A stretch of 64,000 nucleotides of DNA from Bacillus sp. T3 (GCF_033449965.1 NZ_CP137761.1:2232001-2296000), one strand, 5' to 3'; shown: positions 29,047-39,480, counted from the stretch's first letter. Notes: generated by a model from the letters alone, not told the origin. Numbers and translations: made by a program.

Positions 29047-29910
29047 TTATTCTTCGTATTTATACAAAACCGGAACATTTCCAATACTTTTATAATGCTT
29101 TGGTGTGATGCCATATTTATTTTTAAAAAGTGCAATGAAATAGGAGATATTCTCATAACCCAGTTCGTAGGCCACTTCAGTAACATTCCGAGTTTTCAGT
29201 AAATTCTTAGCGTGAGTCAGTTTCAGGTTTGTTATATATTCCTTTGGCGTCGTTCCAATGATCTTTTTGAAAGAATTGCAGAAATTTGCCTCAGACATAT
29301 TAAGATCGTGCGCCAATTTACATATGGTTAACGGCTGCCTGATATTCTCCTGTATATACTTGATAGATTGGTATATAGGATGATTGTGTTCAACATTAAT
29401 GATCTGTTGTATCCCTTTAATCTGAACTAGATGATAAACCATTTCCTGTACGTAAAGATCAATCAGGAATTCTTTATTTTTATCGGCTTTTTCAGAAACA
29501 TTGGTAACTTTATTCAAACATTTTCTGAACTCGTCATTAATTTTACAAAGTAAAAATTTTTCCTCATTAAGAGAGTCATAATCTGCATCTATTTCAATAC
29601 TTATTTTCTCTGTCACCTTTTTTAATAGGCTGTCGTTGAGCTCAAAAACCAATGCCTTTGTAGGGCAATCAATTTCCATATGGACATTCGAGTGGGGTGG
29701 TAACACAATAAACTGACCCGGATTATATGTAAAATGAATGTCTTTGTTTACTGAAACATGCTTACAGCCATCTAGTATGGTACATAGCCTTGTATATTCA
29801 TACGATTTGTAATCACATTTCATTGGAGAAAGATCATAATATAACAATCTAGTATAATCCGTTTCCAACCCGTCCGCTAATTCTATACCTCGGTTAAAAT
29901 TCGTCAGCAC
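29047..29910 (-). CDS. AraC-family transcriptional regulator of the AOR/hydrogenase locus
   Basis: 287 residues: N-terminal cupin-like sensor region (GQFIVLPPHSNVHMEID) and C-terminal double helix-turn-helix (about 185-285) with KLAHDLNMSEANFCNSFKK and VAYELGYENISYFIALFKNK followed by the AraC hallmark GITPKHY. It is divergent from the ferredoxin/AOR/hydrogenase genes, so it most likely activates them in response to an aldehyde or related signal (inference from position). The intergenic gap of about 215 bases has no obvious perfect repeat. Confidence 0.87.
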   Translation of the reverse strand: MLTNFNRGIELADGLETDYTRLLYYDLSPMKCDYKSYEYTRLCTILDGCKHVSVNKDIHFTYNPGQFIVLPPHSNVHMEIDCPTKALVFELNDSLLKKVTEKISIEIDADYDSLNEEKFLLCKINDEFRKCLNKVTNVSEKADKNKEFLIDLYVQEMVYHLVQIKGIQQIINVEHNHPIYQSIKYIQENIRQPLTICKLAHDLNMSEANFCNSFKKIIGTTPKEYITNLKLTHAKNLLKTRNVTEVAYELGYENISYFIALFKNKYGITPKHYKSIGNVPVLYKYEE

Positions 29911-30125
29911 CCTTTAAACACCTCCTTATTCAATACATTTACATCTTTATAGTACTATGAGGGTCAATATTTAAGATATGGATAATTCGTGACAAAAAAA
30001 ATAGGATTACTTTTTAAAGATAATTGTTAGTTTTTAAAAATATTAAAGAATATAGTGAAAGCGTAATCTATATTACGTTTCGAGGAGGTGTAACTGGCAT
30101 CGCTAATGCGGTTTCCAGGATAATC

Positions 30126-30606
30126 ATGAGCAAAATTTTAACGATTTCTCCTGAAAAATGCACGAATTGTAGAAGCTGTGAGTTGATTTGCTCCTTTATT
30201 AAAATAGGAGAATTCAATCCGAGGGAATCAGCTGTAAATGTCATAGCTTACGAGGAAGCTGCCATTTCAGTACCTGGTCATGTGTATGCAGTGTGAAGAT
30301 GCTGCGTGTATGACTGTTTGTCCCGTCAATGCGTTTTCGAGAGATGAAAACGGTGCAGTAGTATCAAATGGTGAAAAATGTATCGTATGTAAAATGTGTA
30401 TTAGTGCTTGTCCCCTTGGGAATATTTCCTTCAGCCCAAGCCAAAAAAATATTGTGAAATGTGACTTGTGTGACGGAGATCCTCATTGTGCAAAAGTCTG
30501 TCCATCAGGGGCAATACAGTATGTAGATGGATCCACTGCCAACATCAACAAGAAAAGAATCATTGCTGAAAAGTTTAAGGATTTGTTTGCGGAGGTGAAG
30601 AGTTAA
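30126..30606 (+). CDS. Four-[4Fe-4S] ferredoxin-like electron transfer subunit (AOR small subunit / HycB-like; frame broken)
   Basis: About 160 residues across one break, with sixteen cysteines in four clusters: CTNCRSCELIC, CMQCEDAACMTVCP, CIVCKMCISACP and CDLCDGDPHCAKVCP. This is the DmsB/HycB/AorA-type polyferredoxin that carries electrons from a molybdo/tungsto-enzyme to a partner. The break is at CCTGG (30273-30277); without one G the reading is SVPVMCMQCED. The ATG at 30126 lacks a strong ribosome site; AGGAGGTG stands at 30081, too far away, so the true start may be upstream. It overlaps the AOR start by one base, implying a complex. Confidence 0.82.
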
Positions 30607-32431
30607 TGAACGGTTGGAATGGAAAGATTATCCGCGTTGATTTAACAAATGAAACAATAAAAACCGAACCCCTAAATATGCAGGATGCAAAGCTTTATCT
30701 GGGAGGCAGGGGCCTTGGGACAAAAATCTATCAAAATGAAGTAGATCCAAGGGTAGGAGCTCTAAGTCCTGAAAATAAGCTGATTTTCATGACCGGTCCG
30801 TTAACCGGTACAATTGCAACCTGTGCAGGAAGATATGAAGTGGTAACAAAAGCTCCTTTGTCCGATACGATTGGAGCAAGCAGCTCAGGCGGACATTTTG
30901 GACCAGAACTGAAATTTGCAGGTTACGATGGAATCATTTTTGAAGGGAAAGCTCAAAAGCCAATCTATCTCTATATCAATGATGATCAAATGGAACTTAG
31001 GGATGGGAGTCACCTATGGGGGAAGGAAGTTCCTGCTACTACTAATGAATTGCTGAAAGAAACGGACGAGGATGCAAGAGTAGCCTGTATTGGACCTGCC
31101 GGTGAAAAGCTTGTATTGTTTGCCACCATCATGAATGATCTAAATAGAGCCGCCGGACGCTCAGGACTTGGAGCGGTAATGGGTTCCAAAAACTTGAAGG
31201 CAATCGTTGTAAAAGGTACAAAGTCGATTACCGTAGCGAAGCCAAAGGAATTCCTGAATGCTTGCATGGATTCATTGAACAAAATCAAAGCAAATCCTGT
31301 AACTGGTACCCGGATTGCCTACATATGGAACAGAGGTACTCGTTAATATTTTGAATGAGTCGGGAGGACTTCCAACCAGGAACTGGCAGGAATCTGTTTT
31401 TGAAAAAGCAGACGATATTAGCGGCGAGGCCCTTGCAGAAAAGTATCTCGTAAGAAATCGGGGCTGCTTTGACTGTTCGATCGGCTGTGGAAGGGTCACG
31501 AAAATCGAGAGATCACAATATACAAACTTTGGCGAAGGACCTGAATATGAAGCTGGCTGGTCGTTTGGAGCTGACTGCGGCATAAGTAATTTGGAAGAGG
31601 TATGCGAAGCAAACTTCCTCTGCAATGAGCTTGGCATGGATCCGATTACCATGGGTTCAACCATAGCCTGTGCAATGGAATTGTATGAGAAAGGTTACGC
31701 AACAAAAAATGATATTGGCAGGGATTTACCCTTTGGTGATGCAAATGCAATTGTTGAGCTTACTAGAATGACCGGTTATAGAGAAGGTTTCGGAGACAAG
31801 CTTGCATTAGGCTCCCATAGAATGGCTACAGAATTCGGACATCCTGAACTGTCAATGACTGTAAAAAAACTAGAAATGCCAGCTTACGACGGACGCGCCT
31901 TACAGGGAATGGGGCTGGAATATGCTACTTCTAACCGTGGAGGCTGCCATGTTCGCGGGTATATGACATCACCTGAAATCCTTGGCTTGCCTGTAAAGAT
32001 GGATCCACTTGTGACCGAAGGAAAGGCTGCGATGCTAAAAAACTTCCAGGATCTAACATCTGTTGTAGATTCTGTAGGAATTTGTCTCTTTACTACGTTT
32101 GCAATTGGTCTCTCTGAGATTTCAGAAATGGTCCTGGACAGCCACAGGTATCAACTATACGGATGAAGAGGTCCTACAACTTGGTGAAAGAATATGGAAC
32201 CTTGAAAAACTCATGAATATGGAATTCGGAATTACAAAGGAAGATGATACTCTTCCTCCAAGACTTTTGAATGAACCAATCACAGAGGGTCCAGCAAAAG
32301 GAAAGGTTACCGAGCTGGATAAAATGCTCCCAGAATACTATTCCTTAAGAGGATGGGATACAGAAGGTGTACCAACGGAAACGAAAAAGAATGAGCTTTC
32401 GATAGAATCATATGAAAATACAACAGTTTAA
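30606..32431 (+). CDS. aor: Tungsten-type aldehyde:ferredoxin oxidoreductase (frame broken twice)
   Basis: About 608 residues across two breaks. AFOR_N domain with YLGGRGLGTK and GASSSGGHFGPELKFAG, pterin-binding RAAGRSGLGAVMGSKNLKAI, then the [4Fe-4S] motif CFDCSIGCGR and the C-terminal AFOR domain with GEGPEYEAGWSFG and ATSNRGGCHVRGY. The family oxidises aldehydes to acids with a bis-pterin tungsten centre. Breaks: ACCCGG at 31308-31313 (one C extra; corrected TGTGLPTYGTEVLV) and CCTGG at 32133-32137 (one G extra; corrected VLTATGINYTDEE). Both restored segments match the family. It has no AorC-type flavoprotein partner; the hydrogenase downstream is the likely electron acceptor. Confidence 0.87.
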
Positions 32432-32573
32432 AATGATCTGAATAAAAAAGAGTCGTACCTTCCGACCTGTGCAAGAGAATTGTTTGCCGCAAATCATCAC
32501 ACAGATAAGTCGTACGAGTTATTTTAAAATAACACATTATGGAATATAAGTAAATGATTTACTCATATTGTGC

Positions 32574-32605
32574 GGCAGGTTTATACAGTAACGTATAAGC
32601 CTGCC
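32574..32605 (+). other. Hairpin between AOR and moaD genes
   Basis: GGCAGG and CCTGCC with inner TATAC/GTATA form a stem around a short loop. There is no T tail, so it may be an RNA-processing site. It lies in a 200-base gap within the operon. Confidence 0.45.
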
Positions 32606-32632
32606 AGCAACTTCAATCTCAGGTGATAGTTT

Positions 32633-32902
32633 ATGATAATTAAATTTTTTGCCTATATACGGGATTATACCCACACGAAAGAAACCAATATGGATCAATG
32701 CGAAACACTCGAGGAACTCTTAAAGAAGCTTTGTCATAAGTACGGTAAAAAATTCGAAGATAAAGTATTTGAGAATAACAACCTTAGTGTAGAAATCATC
32801 ATTCTTGTAAATGGACGGCATATAGAGCACTGTGAGGGGATCCATACAAAATTAAAACAGGAGGATGTCATTTCTATATTCCCTGTTGTTGCAGGAGGTT
32901 GA
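32633..32902 (+). CDS. moaD: MoaD/ThiS-family sulfur carrier protein
   Basis: 89 residues with a ubiquitin-like fold and the essential C-terminal diglycine (VVAGG at the stop). MoaD donates sulfur, as C-terminal thiocarboxylate, to form the pterin dithiolene that binds molybdenum or tungsten. A MoeB-type activating enzyme is encoded at 42982 in the same cluster, so the operon carries its own cofactor sulfur system for AOR. CAGGTG precedes the ATG. Confidence 0.85.
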   Translation: MIIKFFAYIRDYTHTKETNMDQCETLEELLKKLCHKYGKKFEDKVFENNNLSVEIIILVNGRHIEHCEGIHTKLKQEDVISIFPVVAGG

Positions 32903-32964
32903 TTCATATCAACCTTTTTAATTTAAAGGTTGTGTTAAAGCTCAGTGTTGATTTTTTACACAAT

Positions 32965-33092
32965 GTTGATTGGAGCGGAAGGCGCTTGACTCCTGCGGGA
33001 GCAGGTGTCATGGGAGACCCCACAGGCGTTATGGCGCCGAGGAGGCTCCCAGACTCCCCCGCGGAAAGCGAGCACCTGGAGCGGAAATCAAC
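32965..33092. repeat. Bacillus-type GC-rich intergenic repeat element
   Basis: About 128 bases, GC-rich against an AT-rich background, bounded by GTTGAT and ATCAAC, with GGAGCGGAAGGCG, CTCCTGCGGGAG, GACCCCACAGGCG, CGCCGAGGAGGCTC and CCCCGCGGAAAGCGAG. This matches, from general knowledge, a multi-copy intergenic repeat of Bacillus and relatives, probably folding into an RNA cruciform or hairpin. It lies inside the operon, immediately before the fused membrane-subunit gene. Confidence 0.7.
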
Positions 33093-33139
33093 AGCCCGAT
33101 TTTACAGAGCCAACTTTTTAATAGTAAGGGGGAAATACT

Positions 33140-36100
33140 TTGAATGCATTGCCATTATTTGGCGTAATCATTTTGCTGCTCTTTGAAATATTAGCAGTTA
33201 CAAAAACAAAAAAATTAATGGCATTACTGATCTATTCTTCGCTTGCCGAAGTAGGATATATACTTCTTGGTTTCGGCAGCGGCACTTTTGCCGGGCAAAC
33301 TGGGGCGTTTCTGCATTTGGAATATCAATTTCTGATGAGGGGCTTAGTTTTTCTTTCAGCCTTCCTAATCATAAAGCGCGGCGGATCACCATACATTGAG
33401 AAATTAAGAGGAATGGGACGGACTTCACCATTCATTGCGACGATGTTTGCTTTTGGGATCTTTTCGGTCATGGGTCTTTCCCCATTTAAGGGATCGATTA
33501 GCAAATTTTTAATACAATACTCCTACATTGAAACCAGTCAATATCTTTATGCAGCCGCCGCAATAGTGGGCAGCGTTTTGGAAGCATGGTATTTTATCAG
33601 GGTCATCCATCAAATCTGTTTTGCTGAAGCAGAGGAGGGTGCACAAAATCCCGTTCAGACGGAAAAGACATTTGCAAGGTTTAATATAATCCGTTACGCG
33701 TTTGTAATGGTTCTGGGAACCCTTACTGCGTTAACTTCATTGTTCCCTGAACCATTAATTGGGTTTAGCGAACATTTGGCCACTTCACTATTTGGAACAA
33801 CTGAGCTTGAACTACCAGTATTTGATTCACAATGGCCGATTACAGTATTAGTACCCTATATCGGGGCTTTTATCGTTTTCATCGTTGGTCATTTTTTGCC
33901 GAAGCTGACAGGAACACTTTCAGTCTGTATTGGAGCGGCGACAGTCGGTATGGTTTGGATGGATGGGACGATAGACGACCTGTCCAAATTTTTTACGCTA
34001 ATCATATCAGGAATGATCCTTTTGGCGATCATCTATTCGATCGGATATTTTAAGAATGAAAAACACAACAATCGTTACTTTTTCTTTTTGCTATTGACTT
34101 TGGGGAGTTTGATCGGGGTAGCAACGAGCACGAAGTTTGGCAATTTCTATGTGTTCTGGGAACTGATGACCTGGGCGTCATATCTGCTTATCGTTCATGA
34201 ACCAACAGAGAAGGCTTTACGTGCTGGGTTTAAGTACTTTATGATGTGTGCGACCTGGGCCTATATTATGCAGTTTGGTATATTATTGCTGCAACACAAC
34301 GCAGGTACGCTCGACATGGAAATGGTTGCGAACAAACTGCCTTTCATAGAGCCAAGTCTGTTAATTGCAGTCATTTGTATGGTTGTTATTGGAACCGGTG
34401 TTAAAACTGGTCTTGTACCATTGCACAGCTGGCTGCCTGAAGCCCATCCTGCCGCGCCATCACCTGTATCATCTATTCTTTCTGGTGTCCTTACAAAAAT
34501 AGGTGTTTATGGGCTTGTGAAGATTTTGTTTGCTGATTTCGGGGTGGGTTTACTGACTCAATTAGGATCTGCCGGAAAGCTTTCCTCTACTGGATTAGTA
34601 CTAGCCATATTAGGAATCATAACGTCCCTATATGGAGAGATAATGGCTTTACGTCAGAAAGATGTTAAACGACTGCTAGCCTATTCGACTATGGGGCAGA
34701 TCGGTGAGATTGTCGCCACACTTGGATTGGGGACTTATCTAAGTATGGTTGCCGGCCTTTACCACGTATTGAATCATGCGATTATGAAAGGCTTGCTGTT
34801 CCTTGCTGTAGGTATACTCGTACACAAATTGAAAAGCCGAGATATTACAGCTTTAAAAGGAGTCGGAAAGGTCATGCCTTTCACCGCAGGATGCTTGACT
34901 ATCGGTATTCTTGCCATAATGGGTTTGCCTCCGTTCAACGGTTTCATCAGTAAATTTCTAATGCTCTATGCTGCTGTGAAATCCGGCGACTGGTATATCG
35001 CCGCTCTCCTCTTGTTTGGAAGCATTCTCGGGGCAATTTGTTACATCAGACTCATCAAAACGATATTCTTTGAAAAATATGAAGGGTCTTCCGTAACGGA
35101 AGGATCTTGGACCATGCTGGTTCCAATTGGTTTCCTTACTGGGTTGGTGTTCTTTAACGGGTTGTTCCCTCAGTTTGCCTTGAAGCTGGTTGTATCTGCA
35201 GCAAATTCTCTTGCGGCTAACGGCGGATTAACGGTAACCGCGGTCCCGCAGATTCAGGTGAGCTGGCCTGTGTTCATCATCATCCCAATGCTTGGCAGTT
35301 TGCTATCGTACTTTTTGGGTAAACGTTCCCCGAAAGTTGCAGGCTGGATATCTGTAGTTGTGATGTCGGTAACACTTGCTGCTATTGCTGTTTTACATAC
35401 AAAGTTGGATATTTACTCATTAAGTTTTGCAGTGCTGATAGCCTTTGTAGGCCTGCTTAATATGCTGTACTCATTAGGATATATGGAGGCACACGGACAT
35501 GCCCAGAACCGCTATTACATGTTTTTCTTAATGATGATAGGCGGGTTAATTGGAGTTGCGACAAGCAAGGATTTCTTCTCCTTCTTTATTTACTGGGAGA
35601 TTATGAGCAGCTGGACGTTGTATTTTTCAATCATCCACGAGGAGACGAAGGCTGCGTTAAAAGAAGGCTTCAAATATTTCTTATTTAACTATATAGGCGC
35701 TAGTATTGCATTTTTAGGGATACTCATTTTAACTGCCAAGACAGGGGCCTTTGACATGAGTGTGCTAATGGAACGTTTGAAAGGAATAGATCTAGGTTCA
35801 GCAGGATTGGGCTTGACCTTGATCACAATTGGTTTTCTTATGAAAGCTGCGGTCCTGCCTTTCCGGATTGACTATCAGATGCACCCTTCAACCGCGCCGA
35901 CACCTGTTAGCGGATATATTTCTTCCGTACTTTTAAAGTGCGCGCCATATAGTCTAATCAAGCTGTTCTTTATCATGGGAGGCGCTGTTGTAGTAGGTCG
36001 CCTTGGAATGGTCTTTAATAGTTCTGTTTTAATGTACATCGTGTCATGGATTGCTGGTCTGTCTATTGTAGGCGCGAGTGCAATGGCGCTTGTACAAAGG

Positions 36101-36958
36101 GGAATAAAAAGAATGCTGATTTACAGTACCGTCAGCCAGATTTGTTATATCATCCTTGGTTTAAGCCTAGGTTCAACGCTTGGACTTACCGGTGCTATGC
36201 TGCATTTTGTCAACCATATGTTTTTCAAAGATCTTCTTTTCCTAGCTGCTGGTGCCATTATGGTGCAAGCCCATATCAAAAATCTGGACGACGTCAGCGG
36301 TCTTGGCAGAAAAATGCCGGCAACATTAACGTTTTTTATGGTAGGGGCCATGTCCTTGGCAGGTATACCTCCTTTCAGCGGATTTACGTCCAAGTGGATT
36401 GTTTATGAGGCGGCAATGGAAAAGGGCGAGGTATTCCTTGCGATCCTATCACTTGTGGGAAGCGTTTTGACGATGGCATATTTTTTGAAATTTATGCATT
36501 CTGCTTTCTTTGGTATTCCTTCACACAATTCAGAACATGTCAAAGAAGCATCATGGACGATGCTGGTTCCGATGGGAGTATTATCTGTCATCAGTATTGT
36601 TTTCGGCATCATGCCAGGATTACCGCTAATGGTCATATCAAAAGTGTTATCGATAGCAGGTTTCGCCCAACCGTCCTTTACTTTGTTTCGGATTGATACG
36701 CCGATTGGGGTTTGGCAGGTTGGCATCATCACAATGACCTTACTTTTGGCGTTGATTGTTGGTTTGGCACTCCTCTTCTCCGGAAACAAAAAAATACGAT
36801 ATACCAACGCTTATACTTGCGGTGTATCAGACATTGATGCAGATAAAATCAATGTCTCGTCACAAAACTTGTATGAAACTCCTACAAAGCTGGTGAAGAA
36901 ATTACACCACCAGGTGATCGTACCTGTTTTTGGTAATGGCGAGGAGGAAGAGGACTAA
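33140..36958 (+). CDS. Giant fused antiporter-like (HyfB/D/F, NuoL/M/N type) membrane subunit
   Basis: 1272 residues, more than twice a normal NuoL/M/N. It is built of one half-module and two complete modules. Residues 1-215: only the C-terminal half of an antiporter module (LLIYSSLAEVGYILLGFG, GLSPFKGSISKFL). Residues about 230-700: complete module with the proton-channel glutamate in FYVFWELMTWASYL, lysine/histidine in KTGLVPLHSWLPEAHPAAP, and GLPPFNGFISKFL. Residues about 705-1272: second complete module with FIYWEIMSSW, KAAVLPFRIDYQMHPSTAP and GIPPFSGFTSKW. The TTG start follows AAGGGGG. It presumably pumps protons or sodium as H2 is made. No frame break occurs over 3.8 kb. Confidence 0.82.
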   Translation: MNALPLFGVIILLLFEILAVTKTKKLMALLIYSSLAEVGYILLGFGSGTFAGQTGAFLHLEYQFLMRGLVFLSAFLIIKRGGSPYIEKLRGMGRTSPFIATMFAFGIFSVMGLSPFKGSISKFLIQYSYIETSQYLYAAAAIVGSVLEAWYFIRVIHQICFAEAEEGAQNPVQTEKTFARFNIIRYAFVMVLGTLTALTSLFPEPLIGFSEHLATSLFGTTELELPVFDSQWPITVLVPYIGAFIVFIVGHFLPKLTGTLSVCIGAATVGMVWMDGTIDDLSKFFTLIISGMILLAIIYSIGYFKNEKHNNRYFFFLLLTLGSLIGVATSTKFGNFYVFWELMTWASYLLIVHEPTEKALRAGFKYFMMCATWAYIMQFGILLLQHNAGTLDMEMVANKLPFIEPSLLIAVICMVVIGTGVKTGLVPLHSWLPEAHPAAPSPVSSILSGVLTKIGVYGLVKILFADFGVGLLTQLGSAGKLSSTGLVLAILGIITSLYGEIMALRQKDVKRLLAYSTMGQIGEIVATLGLGTYLSMVAGLYHVLNHAIMKGLLFLAVGILVHKLKSRDITALKGVGKVMPFTAGCLTIGILAIMGLPPFNGFISKFLMLYAAVKSGDWYIAALLLFGSILGAICYIRLIKTIFFEKYEGSSVTEGSWTMLVPIGFLTGLVFFNGLFPQFALKLVVSAANSLAANGGLTVTAVPQIQVSWPVFIIIPMLGSLLSYFLGKRSPKVAGWISVVVMSVTLAAIAVLHTKLDIYSLSFAVLIAFVGLLNMLYSLGYMEAHGHAQNRYYMFFLMMIGGLIGVATSKDFFSFFIYWEIMSSWTLYFSIIHEETKAALKEGFKYFLFNYIGASIAFLGILILTAKTGAFDMSVLMERLKGIDLGSAGLGLTLITIGFLMKAAVLPFRIDYQMHPSTAPTPVSGYISSVLLKCAPYSLIKLFFIMGGAVVVGRLGMVFNSSVLMYIVSWIAGLSIVGASAMALVQRGIKRMLIYSTVSQICYIILGLSLGSTLGLTGAMLHFVNHMFFKDLLFLAAGAIMVQAHIKNLDDVSGLGRKMPATLTFFMVGAMSLAGIPPFSGFTSKWIVYEAAMEKGEVFLAILSLVGSVLTMAYFLKFMHSAFFGIPSHNSEHVKEASWTMLVPMGVLSVISIVFGIMPGLPLMVISKVLSIAGFAQPSFTLFRIDTPIGVWQVGIITMTLLLALIVGLALLFSGNKKIRYTNAYTCGVSDIDADKINVSSQNLYETPTKLVKKLHHQVIVPVFGNGEEEED

Positions 36959-37919
36959 TGGATATTGTAAAACTACTTTTTAATATATTGATCTTTCCGG
37001 GCGGCCTTTTTGCCATTGTCTTTGGTTTGTTTCTTACTGGTGTTGACCGAAAAATTTATGCTCGCCTTCAAAGACGGGTAGGCCCGCCAATTTTCCAGCC
37101 GTTTTTTGATACGATAAAACTTTCGCGAAAGGAAATTTTAGTACCTGTAACGGCCAACTTTACTGCTTTTAGGTTTGCTCCGTTGATGGGCTTTGCTGGT
37201 ATGCTAGCGGCGATTGCCATCATTCCTGTTACAGGAATTTACTCCGGACTTTATCAATCTGGAGACCTGTTGGTGTTATTGTATTTGCTGTCAGCGCCAG
37301 CACTGGCCATGATGGTCGGGGCGTCAGCTTCAGGGTCACCTTACAGTTCTGTGGGACTTTCTCGAGAAATGACCATTATGCTGGCTTATGAAATACCTTT
37401 AGTGATTGTTTTCCTGACAATTGGAATGAGGGTCGGAATGGCAAGTGGAGGAATGGCCGAGTTTTCGCTAAGCAGGATCTTGGATTTCCAGCTCAGTAAT
37501 GGATCCTTGCTTTTTGATTGGCCGATGTTGCCGGCCTTCTTGGCCTTTATGTGCTGCATCCTGGTACAATCGGAGTTGTGCCCTTTGACATACCTGAAGC
37601 GGAGACGGAAATTACCGAAGGGCCTCTTCTAGAGTATTCAGGAATGGGACTGGCCATGTTTAAACTTACTGGCGGCTTGAAGATTCTAGTATTGTCTGCC
37701 TTGTCAATCGCTCTGTTCTTTCCTTCAGGAATTGGGAACAGTTGGCTGTTAAATCTGTTATGGTTCATTTTTAAATGCATCGTTATAACTTTTTTTACAA
37801 TTACACTGATTCGCGCTACAAGAGCCAGAATGCGGATGGATCAGGCATTCAAGTTCTACCTTTTATTTCCGACCGTTTTGGCTGTAATCAGTCTCGTATT
37901 AACGATGCTTTTTTTCTAA
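36958..37919 (+). CDS. Hydrogenase membrane anchor subunit (NuoH/HycD/HyfC-like; frame broken)
   Basis: About 320 residues across one break, with about eight hydrophobic segments. The NuoH signature is visible: YARLQRRVGPPIFQPFFD, GLSREMTIMLAYEIPL and VVPFDIPEAETEITEGP, whose acidic loop contacts the hydrophilic arm. The break is at CCTGG (37560-37564); one missing C gives CCIPGTIGVVPFDIPE, as in other group 4 hydrogenases. The start overlaps the stop of the giant membrane protein (TAATG), indicating translational coupling. Confidence 0.83.
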
Positions 37920-37947
37920 ATTTAACCTTTTGAAGGGAATAATTTTT

Positions 37948-38380
37948 ATGTCAGAATTACTTCAAAAAATTGTGAAAAAGTCTCCTTGGATTTACAGAAT
38001 CAATGCCGGCTCATGTAACGGATGCGATGTGGAAATGGCAACAACCGCCCTGATTCCCTGGTACGATATTGAACGTCTTGGGTGCAAGTATTGCGGCAGC
38101 CCGAAGCATGCGGACATTGTACTAATATCGGGACCTGGTTACAGCGGTTGTGAAGGAGAAGGTTTTACGTGTTTATGATGAAGTACCGAATCCGAAGGTT
38201 GTTGTTGCAGTCGGTATTTGTCCTATATCGGGAGGCGTTTTTAGGGATAGTTATGCTATTGAAAAGCCATTGGATGAGTACATTCCGGTGGATGTGAATG
38301 TACCAGGCTGTCCCCCTCGACCTCAGGCCATTATCGATGGAGTTGCAATGGCAGTTGAAATATGGAAGACCAGGTTCTAG
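37948..38380 (+). CDS. Group 4 [NiFe]-hydrogenase small subunit (NuoB/HycG/HyfI-like; frame broken)
   Basis: About 144 residues across one break. The proximal [4Fe-4S] ligands are visible: GSCNGCDVEM, VGICPISGG and VPGCPPRPQAI. The break is at CCTGG (38134-38138); removing one G gives ISGPVTAVVKEKVLRVYDE. It passes electrons to the NiFe site in the large subunit. ATG at 37948 is chosen since GAAGGGA lies upstream. Confidence 0.85.
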
Positions 38381-38391
38381 GGGGGATATAC

Positions 38392-38905
38392 ATGAGTAAA
38401 ACGTTGAAAATGATTTTACAAAATATCATTAAAGGTCCGTCTACTATTAAATACCCCTTTGAAGATTCACCTGCACCTGGAAAAACTGAGAGGAAAAATC
38501 AAACATAACCCGGTGGCTTGTGTGGCATGCCATATGTGCGAGTATGTCTGTGCAGGGGGTGCCATAAGAATACAGGAGTCCGACGATAAACAAGGCATAG
38601 ACTTTGTAGTATGGCACAACACCTGCACATTTTGCGGGTTATGCGAACATTACTGCCCCACAAAGGCAATTCGATTAACCAATGATTACCATACAGCGCA
38701 TTCGCAAAAGGATAAATACAACTACACCGAAAGAACTTTGGTTAAAAAACAACCGTGTACACGCTGCGGTGAACCGATCATACCGTTTCCTTCTTATTTA
38801 ATCGAGAAGTTATATGGAAAAGACGGTGACCAGAAAGGACTGACCAAAATGTGTGAGAACTGCCGCAGAAAAGCCGTATGGGAAGGTGGTGCCATTAAAT
38901 GTTGA
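38392..38905 (+). CDS. Hydrogenase 2x[4Fe-4S] ferredoxin subunit (HycF/NuoI-like; frame broken)
   Basis: About 171 residues across one break. Two ferredoxin motifs, CVACHMCEYVC and CTFCGLCEHYCP, then a C-terminal CTRCGEP and CENCRR pair that may bind zinc or another cluster. The break is at CCTGG (38476-38480); without the extra G the reading is DSPAPEKLRGKIKHNPV. It connects the polyferredoxin/AOR to the hydrogenase small subunit. It overlaps the next gene by seven bases. Confidence 0.83.
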
Positions 38906-39480
38906 CAGAAGAAGTCATCAATAATTTTAGTATGGAAATCAACCTGGAATTAGGCGGGAGATTAGATTTGAAATGGGATGTTAATAAAAAAGGCGTTGTA
39001 TGCGGATGGTGCGTGCTTGTTGACCACGACGATATCTATAAGGTTGCAATGTTAATTGCTAGTTTTAAAGGAAGAGTCATGACAATTACCCCATTAAATA
39101 CTCCAGCCATTATCGCCGACAATGCGCCAGGTGAGGAGTTAGTAAAAGAAAAATCGGTCAACTTGATTATCAATTATCACTTCTTTTTTGAGGGAGTAAA
39201 TTTTACTGTTCGTATAACGTTGCCGGATATGGATAGAACAGTAAAATCTATAACCCCTGTTCTGAAAAGCGCAGACTGGCATGAGCGGGAAATGCATGAA
39301 CTATACAACATCAAACTAGATGGCCATCCTAATTCCAAAAGACTATTTTTGGAAGAAAACATATACATGACAGATCACACTATGATCCCACTGTCTGAAG
39401 CAATGACGGGCGCAAGCACCAATACGTTGTGGGAAAAAATAATGAAGTCTGACAGTAAGGGAGCGAAAATCGGTGAGTAG
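38899..39480 (+). CDS. NuoC-like subunit (N-terminal part of HycE)
   Basis: 193 residues homologous to the 30-kDa NuoC subunit: the conserved ending VKSADWHEREMHELYNI (split here to KSADWHEREMHELYNI) and DGHPNSKRLFL stand out. In E. coli HycE this domain is fused to the large subunit; here it is separate, as in CooU/Ech-type operons. It overlaps the preceding and following genes by a few bases, so the complex is translationally coupled. Confidence 0.83.
   Translation: MLTEEVINNFSMEINLELGGRLDLKWDVNKKGVVCGWCVLVDHDDIYKVAMLIASFKGRVMTITPLNTPAIIADNAPGEELVKEKSVNLIINYHFFFEGVNFTVRITLPDMDRTVKSITPVLKSADWHEREMHELYNIKLDGHPNSKRLFLEENIYMTDHTMIPLSEAMTGASTNTLWEKIMKSDSKGAKIGE

Noticed and set aside
29911..30125. 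Longer reading of the ferredoxin gene from an ATG at 30024
   Set aside because: The 34 extra residues have no family similarity and no ribosome site; the start was placed at 30126 although its own site is weak.
32574..32605. Molybdenum/tungsten cofactor riboswitch before moaD
   Set aside because: Only a single simple hairpin; the multi-helix core of that riboswitch class is not present.
33140..33800. Separate truncated HyfB pseudogene before the membrane fusion
   Set aside because: The half-module is in the same uninterrupted frame as the two complete modules, so it is described as part of one protein.
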